64,000 bases of DNA from positions 372,001 through 436,000 of the forward strand of contig NZ_VLLA01000004.1 in the NCBI RefSeq assembly GCF_007830635.1, in the 5' to 3' direction. The first letter of the stretch is position 1. Each line of letters opens with the position of its first letter. Positions 43,868-51,780 of the stretch are shown one piece after another. Source of the DNA: Bradyrhizobium huanghuaihaiense (GTDB taxonomy: Bacteria > Pseudomonadota > Alphaproteobacteria > Rhizobiales > Xanthobacteraceae). Position numbers and translations under genes: made by a program. The notes beneath the pieces are model-generated. The model was not told the DNA's origin and did no database searches. It saw only the letters and a program-made list of their open reading frames with translations.

Positions 43868-44802
43868 CCGCGCCACTCAAGGACATCACCCCGGCCGAAC
43901 GCGCCCGCGGCACCAGCTTCTACGAGGCGTCGGCCCGCACGCGGCTGGAGCTGCTGCTCGATGCCGGCAGCTTCGTCGAGTTCATCGGGCCGGAGCAGCG
44001 CGAGGTCAGCCCGCATCTGAAGATATTCGATCTTCCCGAGCAGTTCGACGACGGCATCGTCGTCGGTCACGGCCGCCTCGACGGTTCGCCGGTGTTCGTT
44101 GCCGCGCAGGAGGGCCGCTTCATGGGCGGCGCCTTCGGCGAGGTGCACGGCGCCAAGCTGACCGGGCTGCTCCGCGCGGCGCGCCAGATCGGCTCGATCC
44201 CCGTCCTGATCCTGTTCGACACCGGCGGCGTCCGGTTGCAGGAAGCCAATGCCGGCGAGCTCGCCATCGCCGAGATCATGCGGGCGGTGATGGAGGCGCG
44301 CAGCGCCGGCGTGAAGGTGATCGGGCTGATTGGCGGCAGGTCCGGATGCTATGGCGGCGGCGGGTTGATCGCAGGCTGCTGCTCGGCGCTCGCGGTCTCG
44401 GAGCCCGGGCGCATCGCGGTGTCGGGCCCCGAGGTGATCGAGACCAATCGCGGTGTCGAGGAGTTCGACTCCCGCGACCGTGCGCTGGTCTGGCGCACCA
44501 TGGGCGGCAAGCATCGCCGCCTGCTCGGCGCTGCCGACGTCTTTGCCGATGACAATGTGCAGGATTTCCGCGAGGCCGCGCTGGAGCTGCTGGGTCTGGT
44601 CGGACCTTTCGGTCTCGACAGCGTGAAGGCCGAGCAGGAGCGGCTTGCCGACCGGTTGCGCCGCTTCGGCGCCTGCGAGGATGCCGTCGACATCTGGACA
44701 GCGGAAGGCATCGCACATGCTGAAACGGTTCCGGAGCTGCCGGCCGATCAGTTCATTGCGCTTGCCGACAGGATCGGGAGGACCAGCCGTGACGCTCGAT
44801 GA
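43864..44802 (+). CDS. mdcD: Malonate decarboxylase beta subunit
   Basis: 312 residues from ATG 43864, coupled to mdcC. Crotonase-like carboxyltransferase fold; with MdcE it decarboxylates malonyl-S-ACP to acetyl-S-ACP. Visible blocks are FYEASARTRLELLLDAGSFV, GRFMGGAFGEVHGAKLTGLL, FDTGGVRLQEANAGELAIAE and an oxyanion Gly-rich loop GGRSGCYGGGGLIAG. The end overlaps mdcE by 14 bases. Confidence 0.95.
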   Translation: MTAPLKDITPAERARGTSFYEASARTRLELLLDAGSFVEFIGPEQREVSPHLKIFDLPEQFDDGIVVGHGRLDGSPVFVAAQEGRFMGGAFGEVHGAKLTGLLRAARQIGSIPVLILFDTGGVRLQEANAGELAIAEIMRAVMEARSAGVKVIGLIGGRSGCYGGGGLIAGCCSALAVSEPGRIAVSGPEVIETNRGVEEFDSRDRALVWRTMGGKHRRLLGAADVFADDNVQDFREAALELLGLVGPFGLDSVKAEQERLADRLRRFGACEDAVDIWTAEGIAHAETVPELPADQFIALADRIGRTSRDAR

Positions 44803-45511
44803 TATCATCACTTCGCTGTTCCCTGATGGCCATGAGGTCCGGAACGACAAAGGGGTCCTTCTCGGTTCGGCGACGCTGCGATCCGGCGACACAATGCTCG
44901 TCCTCGGTGTCGCTGATAGGACCGCGCTGGGTGTCGACGAGGCAATCAGATTGTCCGGTCATGTGCTCCGGTCGATCGGCCGGGACAGCGGTCCGATCCT
45001 GGTGCTCGTCGACAGCGACAGCCAGCGCATGAGCAAGCGCGATGAGCTGCTCGGGCTGAACGAATTCCTCGCGCATCTCGCCAAGGTATTGATCCACGCG
45101 GACATGAACGGCCGGCCGACCATCGGCCTTCTCTACGGTCACTCGGCGGCGGGGGCACTGCTTGCGACGGGCCTTGCAACGCGCGTGCTGGTCGGATTGC
45201 CGGGTGCGGCCCCTGCGGTGATGGACCTGCCGTCGATGGCGAAGGTCACCAAGCTGTCGATGGAAGCGCTGGAGGAGAAGGCGAAGTCGACGCCGGTGTT
45301 CGCTCCGGGCCTGTCCAATCTCGCGCAGATGGGCGCGGTTCACATGACATGGAGCCATGCCGCCTCGCTCGCCGATCAGCTGGAGGCGCTGCTGGCGGAC
45401 ATGCCGGCCGCGCGGGACCGGCGGGATGCGCTCGGCAAGGCGCGTGGCGGCCGCCTCAAGGCTGCCGAGATCGCGGAGCGTGTTCGTGACCTCGCCATGC
45501 AAGCACGCTGA
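44789..45511 (+). CDS. mdcE: Malonate decarboxylase gamma subunit
   Basis: 240 residues from GTG 44789, with GGGAGGA upstream inside mdcD. It is the second half of the decarboxylase core. Family blocks are ILVLVDSDSQRMSKRDELLG, HLAKVLIHADMNGRPTIGLL and YGHSAAGALLATGL. The overlap with the next gene is 26 bases. Confidence 0.93.
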   Translation: MTLDDIITSLFPDGHEVRNDKGVLLGSATLRSGDTMLVLGVADRTALGVDEAIRLSGHVLRSIGRDSGPILVLVDSDSQRMSKRDELLGLNEFLAHLAKVLIHADMNGRPTIGLLYGHSAAGALLATGLATRVLVGLPGAAPAVMDLPSMAKVTKLSMEALEEKAKSTPVFAPGLSNLAQMGAVHMTWSHAASLADQLEALLADMPAARDRRDALGKARGGRLKAAEIAERVRDLAMQAR

Positions 45512-46166
45512 GCGTCCACCGGGTCGTCACGACCTCGTCTTCGTCAGCCCGGCAGGGTGGCGCGCGATGCTGGACGCACGCGGCGATCTCGCAACCGATA
45601 CGCTGGTCGCGCGCTGGCCCAAAATGCGATGGCCGACCATCAGGCGTCGCGTCTTGCCAGGCGAGGCAAACGGCCTCGCTTTAGGCCTGCCCCTGCCGCC
45701 CTCGGCCGGCAAGAAGCGGATCTCCTTCCTGGTTGATAACGACCACGTCACCTCGGTCGCACGGCCGCCATTGCTGCGGCAGGCGCGGGCTTACGCGCCG
45801 CGCAACTGGTGGCCGACGCTCGACCGGCTCGACGCGCTGGCGCAGCGCGATGCGGTGGATGCGCGCGCCTTCGGCAGCCTGGCCTGGCAGTCGCTGACCG
45901 GGCTCGACTACGTGACCACCGGTTCCGATCTCGACGTCCTGTTCGAGTTTCGAACCGAGACCGACATCGATCGCCTCGTCGCCGATGTCGCCGCAATCGA
46001 GGCCGATGCGCCGATGCGGCTCGATGGTGAGCTGATGGGGGCCGACGGAGCCGCGGTCAACTGGCGCGAGTTTCACGGCGGCGCGAGCGAGCTTCTGGTC
46101 AAGAGCATCGACAGCGTTGGGCTGCTCGGCAGGCATCAGTTCATTTCGGGAGCGATGGCATCATGA
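45486..46166 (+). CDS. mdcG: Malonate decarboxylase holo-ACP synthase
   Basis: 226 residues from GTG 45486, chosen for GGAG seven bases upstream; earlier codons of this frame lie inside mdcE and are not protein-like. MdcG is a nucleotidyltransferase-like enzyme that attaches the prosthetic group to MdcC. The pair TGSDLDVLFEFRTETD gives the metal-binding aspartates, and ARAFGSLAWQSLTGLDYV also fits. The first ~15 residues are uncertain. Confidence 0.9.
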   Translation: MTSPCKHAERPPGRHDLVFVSPAGWRAMLDARGDLATDTLVARWPKMRWPTIRRRVLPGEANGLALGLPLPPSAGKKRISFLVDNDHVTSVARPPLLRQARAYAPRNWWPTLDRLDALAQRDAVDARAFGSLAWQSLTGLDYVTTGSDLDVLFEFRTETDIDRLVADVAAIEADAPMRLDGELMGADGAAVNWREFHGGASELLVKSIDSVGLLGRHQFISGAMAS

Positions 46167-47044
46167 TCACCACAGCCGCAAGAGGCGTGGAACGGACGGC
46201 GCTACGCCGGGCGCAGATCGCGCCCGATGTCTCCACCATCGGCGCTGTCGCCTCGGACTGCCTCGTCAAGGAGCTGGAAACCTGGCCGAAGCCGGGGCTG
46301 GTAAGCCACGTCGACAACGGCAGTCACGATGACATGGATGCGGGCACGTTTCGCCGCAGCGCTGTCGCGATCAGGCCTTATCTGCAACGCCTGGCCGATG
46401 CAGGCGCGCTTGGCTGCGGCATGGGCCGGCTGCGGATCATCGGCCTCGAGGCGGAGCGCGCCATGTTCGCGGCAACGTCGGGGGTCAACACGCATCGTGG
46501 TGCGATCTTCGGGCTCGGCCTGCTGTGCGCGGCGGCCGGCGCGAGAGCCGGTGGATTGGTCGATCCCCGGTTTCCGCTTGGCGATGTCGTGACGCGCCTG
46601 TGGGGCGACAGAATCCTCGACGGTCCGGTGCTGCTGCACAGCCATGGCAGCGCGGCCCGTCGCCGCTTTCGCGCCGGCGGTGCGCGTATCGAGGCTGCGA
46701 CGGGATTTCCGAGTATCTACAGAATCGGCTTACCAGCCTTGCGGAGAGCGGCGCCTGTCGTTCCGGAGGATACGGAAGCCGCACGGGTCGAAGCATGCTT
46801 TGCCCTGATCGCATCCGTCGAGGACACCAACCTCCTGCATCGAGGCGGGCTCGACGGCCTTCGCTTTGCGCACGACGCAGCGCGCCGCTTCATTGCTTCA
46901 GGCGGCGTCCGCGCATCCGGCTGGCGTGCACGCGCGCAAGCGATTCACGAGAGCTTCGTCGCCCGCCGTCTCAGTCCGGGCGGATCGGCCGATCTGCTTG
47001 CCATGACGCTCTTCGTCGACGCCCATGAGAGGCCGACCTCATGA
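46163..47044 (+). CDS. mdcB: Triphosphoribosyl-dephospho-CoA synthase
   Basis: 293 residues. It makes 2'-(5''-triphosphoribosyl)-3'-dephospho-CoA from dephospho-CoA and ATP, the precursor used by MdcG. CitG/MdcB signatures are present: KPGLVSHVDNGSHDDMDAG, GVNTHRGAIFGLGLL, SVEDTNLLHRGG and SPGGSADLLAM. ATGA overlaps couple it to both neighbours. Confidence 0.94.
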   Translation: MITTAARGVERTALRRAQIAPDVSTIGAVASDCLVKELETWPKPGLVSHVDNGSHDDMDAGTFRRSAVAIRPYLQRLADAGALGCGMGRLRIIGLEAERAMFAATSGVNTHRGAIFGLGLLCAAAGARAGGLVDPRFPLGDVVTRLWGDRILDGPVLLHSHGSAARRRFRAGGARIEAATGFPSIYRIGLPALRRAAPVVPEDTEAARVEACFALIASVEDTNLLHRGGLDGLRFAHDAARRFIASGGVRASGWRARAQAIHESFVARRLSPGGSADLLAMTLFVDAHERPTS

Positions 47045-47991
47045 CGTCGAATGTCATCCTGATGGCGCTGGTGCCGGTCTTCTTCGTCCTGCTGCTGGGG
47101 TACGGCGCCGGCAGATTTCGCATCGTCGACAACGGTCACGTCGAAGGTCTCAACGCGCTTGTGATGGATTTCGCCCTGCCGGCCTCGCTGTTCGCCGCAA
47201 CCGCATCGGCCCCGCGCGATGGGATCACCGGGCAGGCTCCGGTCTTCCTGGTGTTCGGCGTGACGATGCTGGTCATCTATGCCGGCTGGTACTGGTTCGA
47301 GCGCAGCTTCTTTGCGGTGACGAGATCCGACGCATCGGTGCAGGCTCTGACGGTCGGCTTTCCAAATCTTGCCGGCGTTGGTCTCCCGATCCTGTCGACC
47401 GTACTCGGGCCGACAGGCATCGTCCCGGTCGCCGTTGCGCTCGCAACCGGCTCGATCCTTGTCAGCCCCTTGACCCTCGTGATCGTCGAGATGAGCGCTG
47501 CCAAGTCGCGCGGCGCCGATGCGCCGTCGCATCCGGTCCTGATGGCGGTGCGGCGCGCGCTCGTCAAGCCGGTGGTGTGGGCGCCGGCGCTCGGCGTCGT
47601 GCTGTCGTTGTCCGGCATGAATCTCGATCCACTTGTCCATGCCTGTCTCACCCTGATCGGGAGCGCGGCTGCAGGCGTTGCGCTGTTCCTGACCGGCCTC
47701 GTTCTGTCTGCCCAGTCGCTCCGCCTGAATTGGAGAGTGGTTGCCGCAACGGGAGCCGCTGACGTCATGCGTCCGCTGGTGGCGGTCGCCATTGTTTACG
47801 GCTTGCACCTTCCGCCCGATGCCGCGAAGACGGCGATTCTGCTCGCGGCATTGCCCTCGGGCTTCTTCGGCATCCTGTTTGCCGTCAACTACCGGCTGGA
47901 CTCCGCGACGATCGGCTCCATGGTCATCGCCAGCACCGGCTTCAGCATCGTGACCCTGGCGATTACGATCGCAATGCTCTTTCCTCATTAG
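47041..47991 (+). CDS. mdcF: AEC-family transporter, probable malonate carrier
   Basis: 316 residues with about ten membrane helices in two halves, matching auxin-efflux-carrier-type permeases (VPVFFVLLLGYGAGRF; VGFPNLAGVGLPILSTVLG; a late TAILLAALPSGFFGILFAVN block). MdcF of Klebsiella is in this family and imports malonate. The gene lies between mdcB and mdcH, overlapping the former by four bases, so malonate uptake is the natural role. The symbol rests on context. Confidence 0.85.
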   Translation: MTSNVILMALVPVFFVLLLGYGAGRFRIVDNGHVEGLNALVMDFALPASLFAATASAPRDGITGQAPVFLVFGVTMLVIYAGWYWFERSFFAVTRSDASVQALTVGFPNLAGVGLPILSTVLGPTGIVPVAVALATGSILVSPLTLVIVEMSAAKSRGADAPSHPVLMAVRRALVKPVVWAPALGVVLSLSGMNLDPLVHACLTLIGSAAAGVALFLTGLVLSAQSLRLNWRVVAATGAADVMRPLVAVAIVYGLHLPPDAAKTAILLAALPSGFFGILFAVNYRLDSATIGSMVIASTGFSIVTLAITIAMLFPH

Positions 47992-48000
47992 GCCGCGACC

Positions 48001-48939
48001 ATGACACTCGCGATCCTGTGCTCGGGACAAGGCAGGCAGCACCGGGAGATGTTCGCCCTCACCGGCGATGCGCCGGAAGCTGAGCGCCTGTTTGCGCACG
48101 CGGCGACATTGCTCGGTGGCGGGGATCCGCGCGAATTCGTGCGCCGCGAACCCGACGAGGCCCTGCACCGCAATCGCGCCGGCCAGATTTTGTGTACTTT
48201 GCAGGCGCTCGCAGCGATGGCCGCGCTCGGCGATGCCATTCCGCGCGGCGCGATCATTGCCGGCTACAGCGTCGGCGAGGTCGCGGCCTGGGGCGTCGGC
48301 GGCCTGTTCGACGCGATCCTCACGCTCGACCTCGTCGCGCGCCGGGCTGAGGCCATGGATGCGGCGACGCACGCCGGCGATGGGCTGATCTTCGTCCGCG
48401 GCCTTACGCGAGAGCAGGCCGGTCGCCTTTGCGAGCGCCACGGTGCAGCGATCGCCATCGTCAATCCGGGCGATGCCTTTGTCATCGGTGGTAGCCGGGA
48501 GGCATTGAACCAGATCGCCGCAGACGCGGGGGCAATGCACGGCGCAAGGATCGTCGCCTTGCCGGTCGAGGTTGCCTCCCACACCCAGCGTCTAGCCGGC
48601 GCATCCGTCGCATTTCGCGAGACCTTAAATATGGCGCCGGTGTCGTTCCCGTCGCGGAACGGTGCGCGCATTCTGAGCGGAATCGATGCCGCTCCGGTCG
48701 TCTCGCGCGAAACCGGTCTCGACAAGCTTGCCGCACAGATCTCGCAAACCGTGCAATGGGCCGATTGCCTGCAAGCCTGTGTCGAGGCGGGTGCGACGGG
48801 TTTCTTGGAGCTCGGGCCGGGACATGCACTGAGCGGCATGGCCGCGGAAATCGCCCCCACGCTTCCAGCGCGCTCGCTGGACGATTTCCGAAGTCTTCAG
48901 GGCATCCGCAGCTGGCTCATGCGCCGCCTCGGCTCCTAG
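48001..48939 (+). CDS. mdcH: Malonyl-CoA:ACP transacylase of malonate decarboxylase (epsilon)
   Basis: 312 residues, FabD-like fold. MdcH charges the carrier with malonyl from malonyl-CoA to start the cycle. The nucleophile elbow AGYSVGEVAAWG has Ser90. The N-terminal LCSGQGRQHREMF replaces the FabD GQGSQ block, as in other MdcH proteins. SHTQRLAGA supplies the catalytic His. It is the last gene of the operon, 9 bases after the carrier. Confidence 0.94.
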   Translation: MTLAILCSGQGRQHREMFALTGDAPEAERLFAHAATLLGGGDPREFVRREPDEALHRNRAGQILCTLQALAAMAALGDAIPRGAIIAGYSVGEVAAWGVGGLFDAILTLDLVARRAEAMDAATHAGDGLIFVRGLTREQAGRLCERHGAAIAIVNPGDAFVIGGSREALNQIAADAGAMHGARIVALPVEVASHTQRLAGASVAFRETLNMAPVSFPSRNGARILSGIDAAPVVSRETGLDKLAAQISQTVQWADCLQACVEAGATGFLELGPGHALSGMAAEIAPTLPARSLDDFRSLQGIRSWLMRRLGS

Positions 48940-48994
48940 ACCGACTAGTCCCGAAGCGACGATGCGCTCGATCGCGTCGTGCTGTCGAAGAAAG

Positions 48995-49023
48995 GGGGCC
49001 GTCCTTTGGGGGAGGACGGCCCC
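48995..49023. terminator. Hairpin after the malonate operon
   Basis: GGGGCCGTCC (48995-49004), nine-base loop, GGACGGCCCC (49014-49023): a perfect 10-base GC-rich stem. On the minus strand the stem is followed by CTTTCTTC; on the plus strand by TAAAATG. It sits between the convergent mdcH and AraC genes, so bidirectional termination is likely. Confidence 0.7.
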
Positions 49024-49061
49024 TAAAATGCTCGTTGCCCAGGGAGGAGGAAGGCTCGAGC

Positions 49062-49086
49062 CGTGACTTGGGGGTCTTAAGTCACG
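49062..49086. terminator. Second hairpin downstream of the malonate operon
   Basis: CGTGACTT (49062-49069), nine-base loop, AAGTCACG (49079-49086). It lies 38 bases after the first hairpin in the same convergent gap and could be a back-up terminator or a separate structured element. It lacks a clear U-tract. Confidence 0.45.
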
Positions 49087-49159
49087 TAACACGCACATCA
49101 TCGCCGATCCCGTAGCCGGCGTATTTCACGAACCCCTGCTGTTTCTCATTTCGCATGAT

Positions 49160-50176
49160 TCACGAGAGGTCCACGCCCAGCACGCGCGACATGGCCTTGT
49201 GCGCCGACGCGGGATCGCTCTCCGAGTGGCTCGACGAAGCTGACGCGTTCCGCACGGCGCTCCGCCAGCGCGCAGGCGTGTCACCCGTCATGCGCTTGAA
49301 CACGGTCGAGAAATGCGCCTGCGTGCAGAAGCCGACGGCCAGCGCCACCTCGGCCAAAGGCGTGTCCGAGCTCGATAGCATCGATTTGGCGCGTTCGACG
49401 CGCTCGTGCAGCAGGTACTCCCGCGGTCGGTAGCCGGTCGCGACGCGAAACTGGGCCGCGAAGTGCATCCGCGACAGTCCCGCGACCTTGGCCAATTGGG
49501 ACAGGCTGATGCAGCGCTCGAAATGTGCCCCGACATACTCCTCGACGCGCCGCAAGCGCCATTTCGCCAGCGCGTTGACTTTCGTGTGCGGACGCTCGTG
49601 CCGGGCAACGTGCATGGCCAGCGTCCGGCCGATGCAGCGGGCAAATTCGCGGTCGGCCAGATGACCATGTTCGGTGAGCGCCTTCGCGAGCTGCTCGGCG
49701 AAGGGATCGCGGAGCAGGAGGAGGTCGTTGAAGATCTCGGGCGAGACGGGAACCGCGCCGGGGCGCGGGCATGGAAAATAGACGCTGGCGGCGGGGTGGA
49801 AATGCAGGAAATCGTACGGCGCGGAGAACAACGCGCAGAGCTGCTGCGACGGCGCGCCGACATAGAGCGTGCCTGCCGGCATGATGCCGTCGAAGATGGT
49901 GCGACGGCCTCTGCTCAATTTGAGGGGGGTCGTCTTCAAGGCGATGGCGAGGAAGTATCGGTCGCAAGGTGTCGTCGCTTCTTCCTGCCTTATGTCTGCT
50001 TGCGTGCAGACCCAGCGCGAGATCGTGATGTCCTCTGGCGGCGCGCCGGCATGTTGGCCGGGCTGACGCCATCTTCGCTCGCAGGGAACTGCGCGTGCCC
50101 CCAGCGGGGAATCGGGTTCGTGACGGTTGGGTTGAGAGGGCGACCAGGCGCCGGCCGCTTGCAGATCAGTGAACAT
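49160..50176 (-). CDS. AraC-family transcriptional regulator (paralogue 2 of 3)
   Basis: 338 residues. The N-terminal ~200 residues include a cupin-like segment (AGTLYVGAPSQQLCALF; YDFLHFHPAASVYFPC). The C-terminal double helix-turn-helix is AKWRLRRVEEYVGAHF, GLSRMHFAAQFRVATG and VGFCTQAHFSTVFKRMTGDT. It converges on the malonate operon and could control it or the efflux genes on its other side. No mdc-type LysR regulator is nearby. The DNA-binding part is very close to those at 14224 and 56942. Confidence 0.88.
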   Translation of the reverse strand: MFTDLQAAGAWSPSQPNRHEPDSPLGARAVPCERRWRQPGQHAGAPPEDITISRWVCTQADIRQEEATTPCDRYFLAIALKTTPLKLSRGRRTIFDGIMPAGTLYVGAPSQQLCALFSAPYDFLHFHPAASVYFPCPRPGAVPVSPEIFNDLLLLRDPFAEQLAKALTEHGHLADREFARCIGRTLAMHVARHERPHTKVNALAKWRLRRVEEYVGAHFERCISLSQLAKVAGLSRMHFAAQFRVATGYRPREYLLHERVERAKSMLSSSDTPLAEVALAVGFCTQAHFSTVFKRMTGDTPARWRSAVRNASASSSHSESDPASAHKAMSRVLGVDLS

Positions 50177-50451
50177 CGTTCGTCCCGTGTCCTGGATTCT
50201 GCTGCCGCTGTCGGCTCGCAGAATGCAATTGGCTCATGCTCGAACGATAAGTCTGAAGCCGTCGCAAGGCTCGTTACGGATGCTTAAAGGGTGTTAGATG
50301 TTGCAAGTGCACAGACTGCGACCGGGTGTCGCAAATGCTTCAATTGGATCAAAGCGATCAAGCACTTGGGACGAGCGCCCGGTGTTAGCGGGCGACGCGG
50401 ACCGAAGAGACGCGAGGTGCGTCTCGCCCAATGTCAGGTGGCTCGTCAGCT

Positions 50452-51564
50452 TCAGGGCAGGCGCGGCGAGGCGTCGATGCCGGGCGTAAGGCCGGGTGCG
50501 ATCTTCTCTGCGGGCGGAACCGCGGGTTCGCGTGTGTAGGGAAGCGTTTCAATCTCGGGGCGCTGCTGCGATGTCGTTTGCAGGCAATCGGGGCGGGGCG
50601 GACGTCCCGCGCCGAACAGATCGAAGACGGGATCGACGAAGCTCGCGCGGAACCGGTCGAACGAGGTTTGTCCGGCGCCCTCGGACGGCTGCCGGATCGT
50701 CACCGTCGCTGTCATGCCGGAGACGAGCGGCACATCCGGCGGCACCGTATCGATGGCGAGGCGAACCGGTACACGCTGTGCCAGCCGCACCCAGGTGTAG
50801 ATCGGATCGACGTTGGGCAGGCCTTGCGTGCCTACGGCCGCGTTCGACACGCTGATGCCGCGCGTCACGGTCTTCACATGTCCGAGGATCGGCCTGGGAT
50901 AGCCGACCAGATGCGCTTCGGCACGATCGCCGACGCAGACCCGCGCCATCTTGGTCTCCTCGAAATAGCCGTCGATCCAGAAGCTGTTGGAGTCGATGAC
51001 GGAAATGTTGCTGACGCCGGTGACGGCGTAGTCGCCCGCACGCAGCAGCAGATTGGTGACGTAGCCGTCGACCGGACTGATCACGCTGGTGCGCTTCAGG
51101 TTCAGCTCTGCCTGCGCGAGCTGGTGCGCCGCCGACTCGTAGGCAGCCTTCGCCTGCGCCGCATTGCCGGCATAGATCTGCTGCTCTTCGGGTGTCGTCG
51201 CAAGGTCGGACAGATGCTGGCGCCGCTCGTACTCGGCCTGCTTCACCACGAGGTCCGCGGCCCGCTGGTCCATCAGCGCCTTGTCGACGCGGACGGCGAC
51301 CTCGAAGTCGAAGGGATCGATCACGTAGAGGACGTCGCCCCTGTGGACGAACTGGTTGTCGGCCACCCTCAGCTCCACGATCTTGCCCGCAACCTGCGGC
51401 GCGACGTTGGCGACCTGGACGCGGACGCTGCCGTTCCGCGTCCAGGGCGCGGTGACGTAGTGCTGCCAGGTCGCAACCGCGATCAGGACCGCGATCGCTG
51501 CGATGCCGAGGGTCGCAAGATGCTTGCCGGCATCGCGGACGAAACGGACCACCGCGGCGGCCAT
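50452..51564 (-). CDS. HlyD-family efflux adaptor (AaeA/EmrA-like)
   Basis: 370 residues from ATG 51564 (GGGAGAAAG upstream). Membrane anchor about 17-37, biotinyl-lipoyl segment VAPQVAGKIVELRVADNQFV, coiled-coil hairpin and second lipoyl half VISPVDGYVTNLLLRAGDYA. AaeA-type adaptors serve FUSC-family exporters of aromatic acids. It is the last gene of a three-gene operon, 12 bases after the DUF1656 gene. The tail from about 320 is Pro-rich and longer than usual. Confidence 0.92.
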   Translation of the reverse strand: MAAAVVRFVRDAGKHLATLGIAAIAVLIAVATWQHYVTAPWTRNGSVRVQVANVAPQVAGKIVELRVADNQFVHRGDVLYVIDPFDFEVAVRVDKALMDQRAADLVVKQAEYERRQHLSDLATTPEEQQIYAGNAAQAKAAYESAAHQLAQAELNLKRTSVISPVDGYVTNLLLRAGDYAVTGVSNISVIDSNSFWIDGYFEETKMARVCVGDRAEAHLVGYPRPILGHVKTVTRGISVSNAAVGTQGLPNVDPIYTWVRLAQRVPVRLAIDTVPPDVPLVSGMTATVTIRQPSEGAGQTSFDRFRASFVDPVFDLFGAGRPPRPDCLQTTSQQRPEIETLPYTREPAVPPAEKIAPGLTPGIDASPRLP

Positions 51565-51576
51565 GGCTCTTTCTCC

Positions 51577-51780
51577 CTAGAAGAACAGTGCGAACAGGCC
51601 GAACATCGCAATGTAGAGACTGAGCTCGGCCAGCGAGGGGTTGCTGAACAATCTTGCGAATCCGACCAAGCGCAGCAGCGGACGGAGCAGCAGGAACGCA
51701 AGCAGCGCGATTGCCGCATAGGTGACGATGGGGGCGATGAGCACGCCGCCGACGACCAGCTCCCGATAGGTGTTCGTCAT
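51577..51780 (-). CDS. DUF1656 small membrane protein (AaeX-like)
   Basis: 67 residues with two hydrophobic segments and the family opening YRELVVGGVLIAPIVTYAAI. AaeX-like proteins accompany AaeA/AaeB but have no settled function. Its start overlaps the FUSC stop (ATGA). Confidence 0.9.
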   Translation of the reverse strand: MTNTYRELVVGGVLIAPIVTYAAIALLAFLLLRPLLRLVGFARLFSNPSLAELSLYIAMFGLFALFF

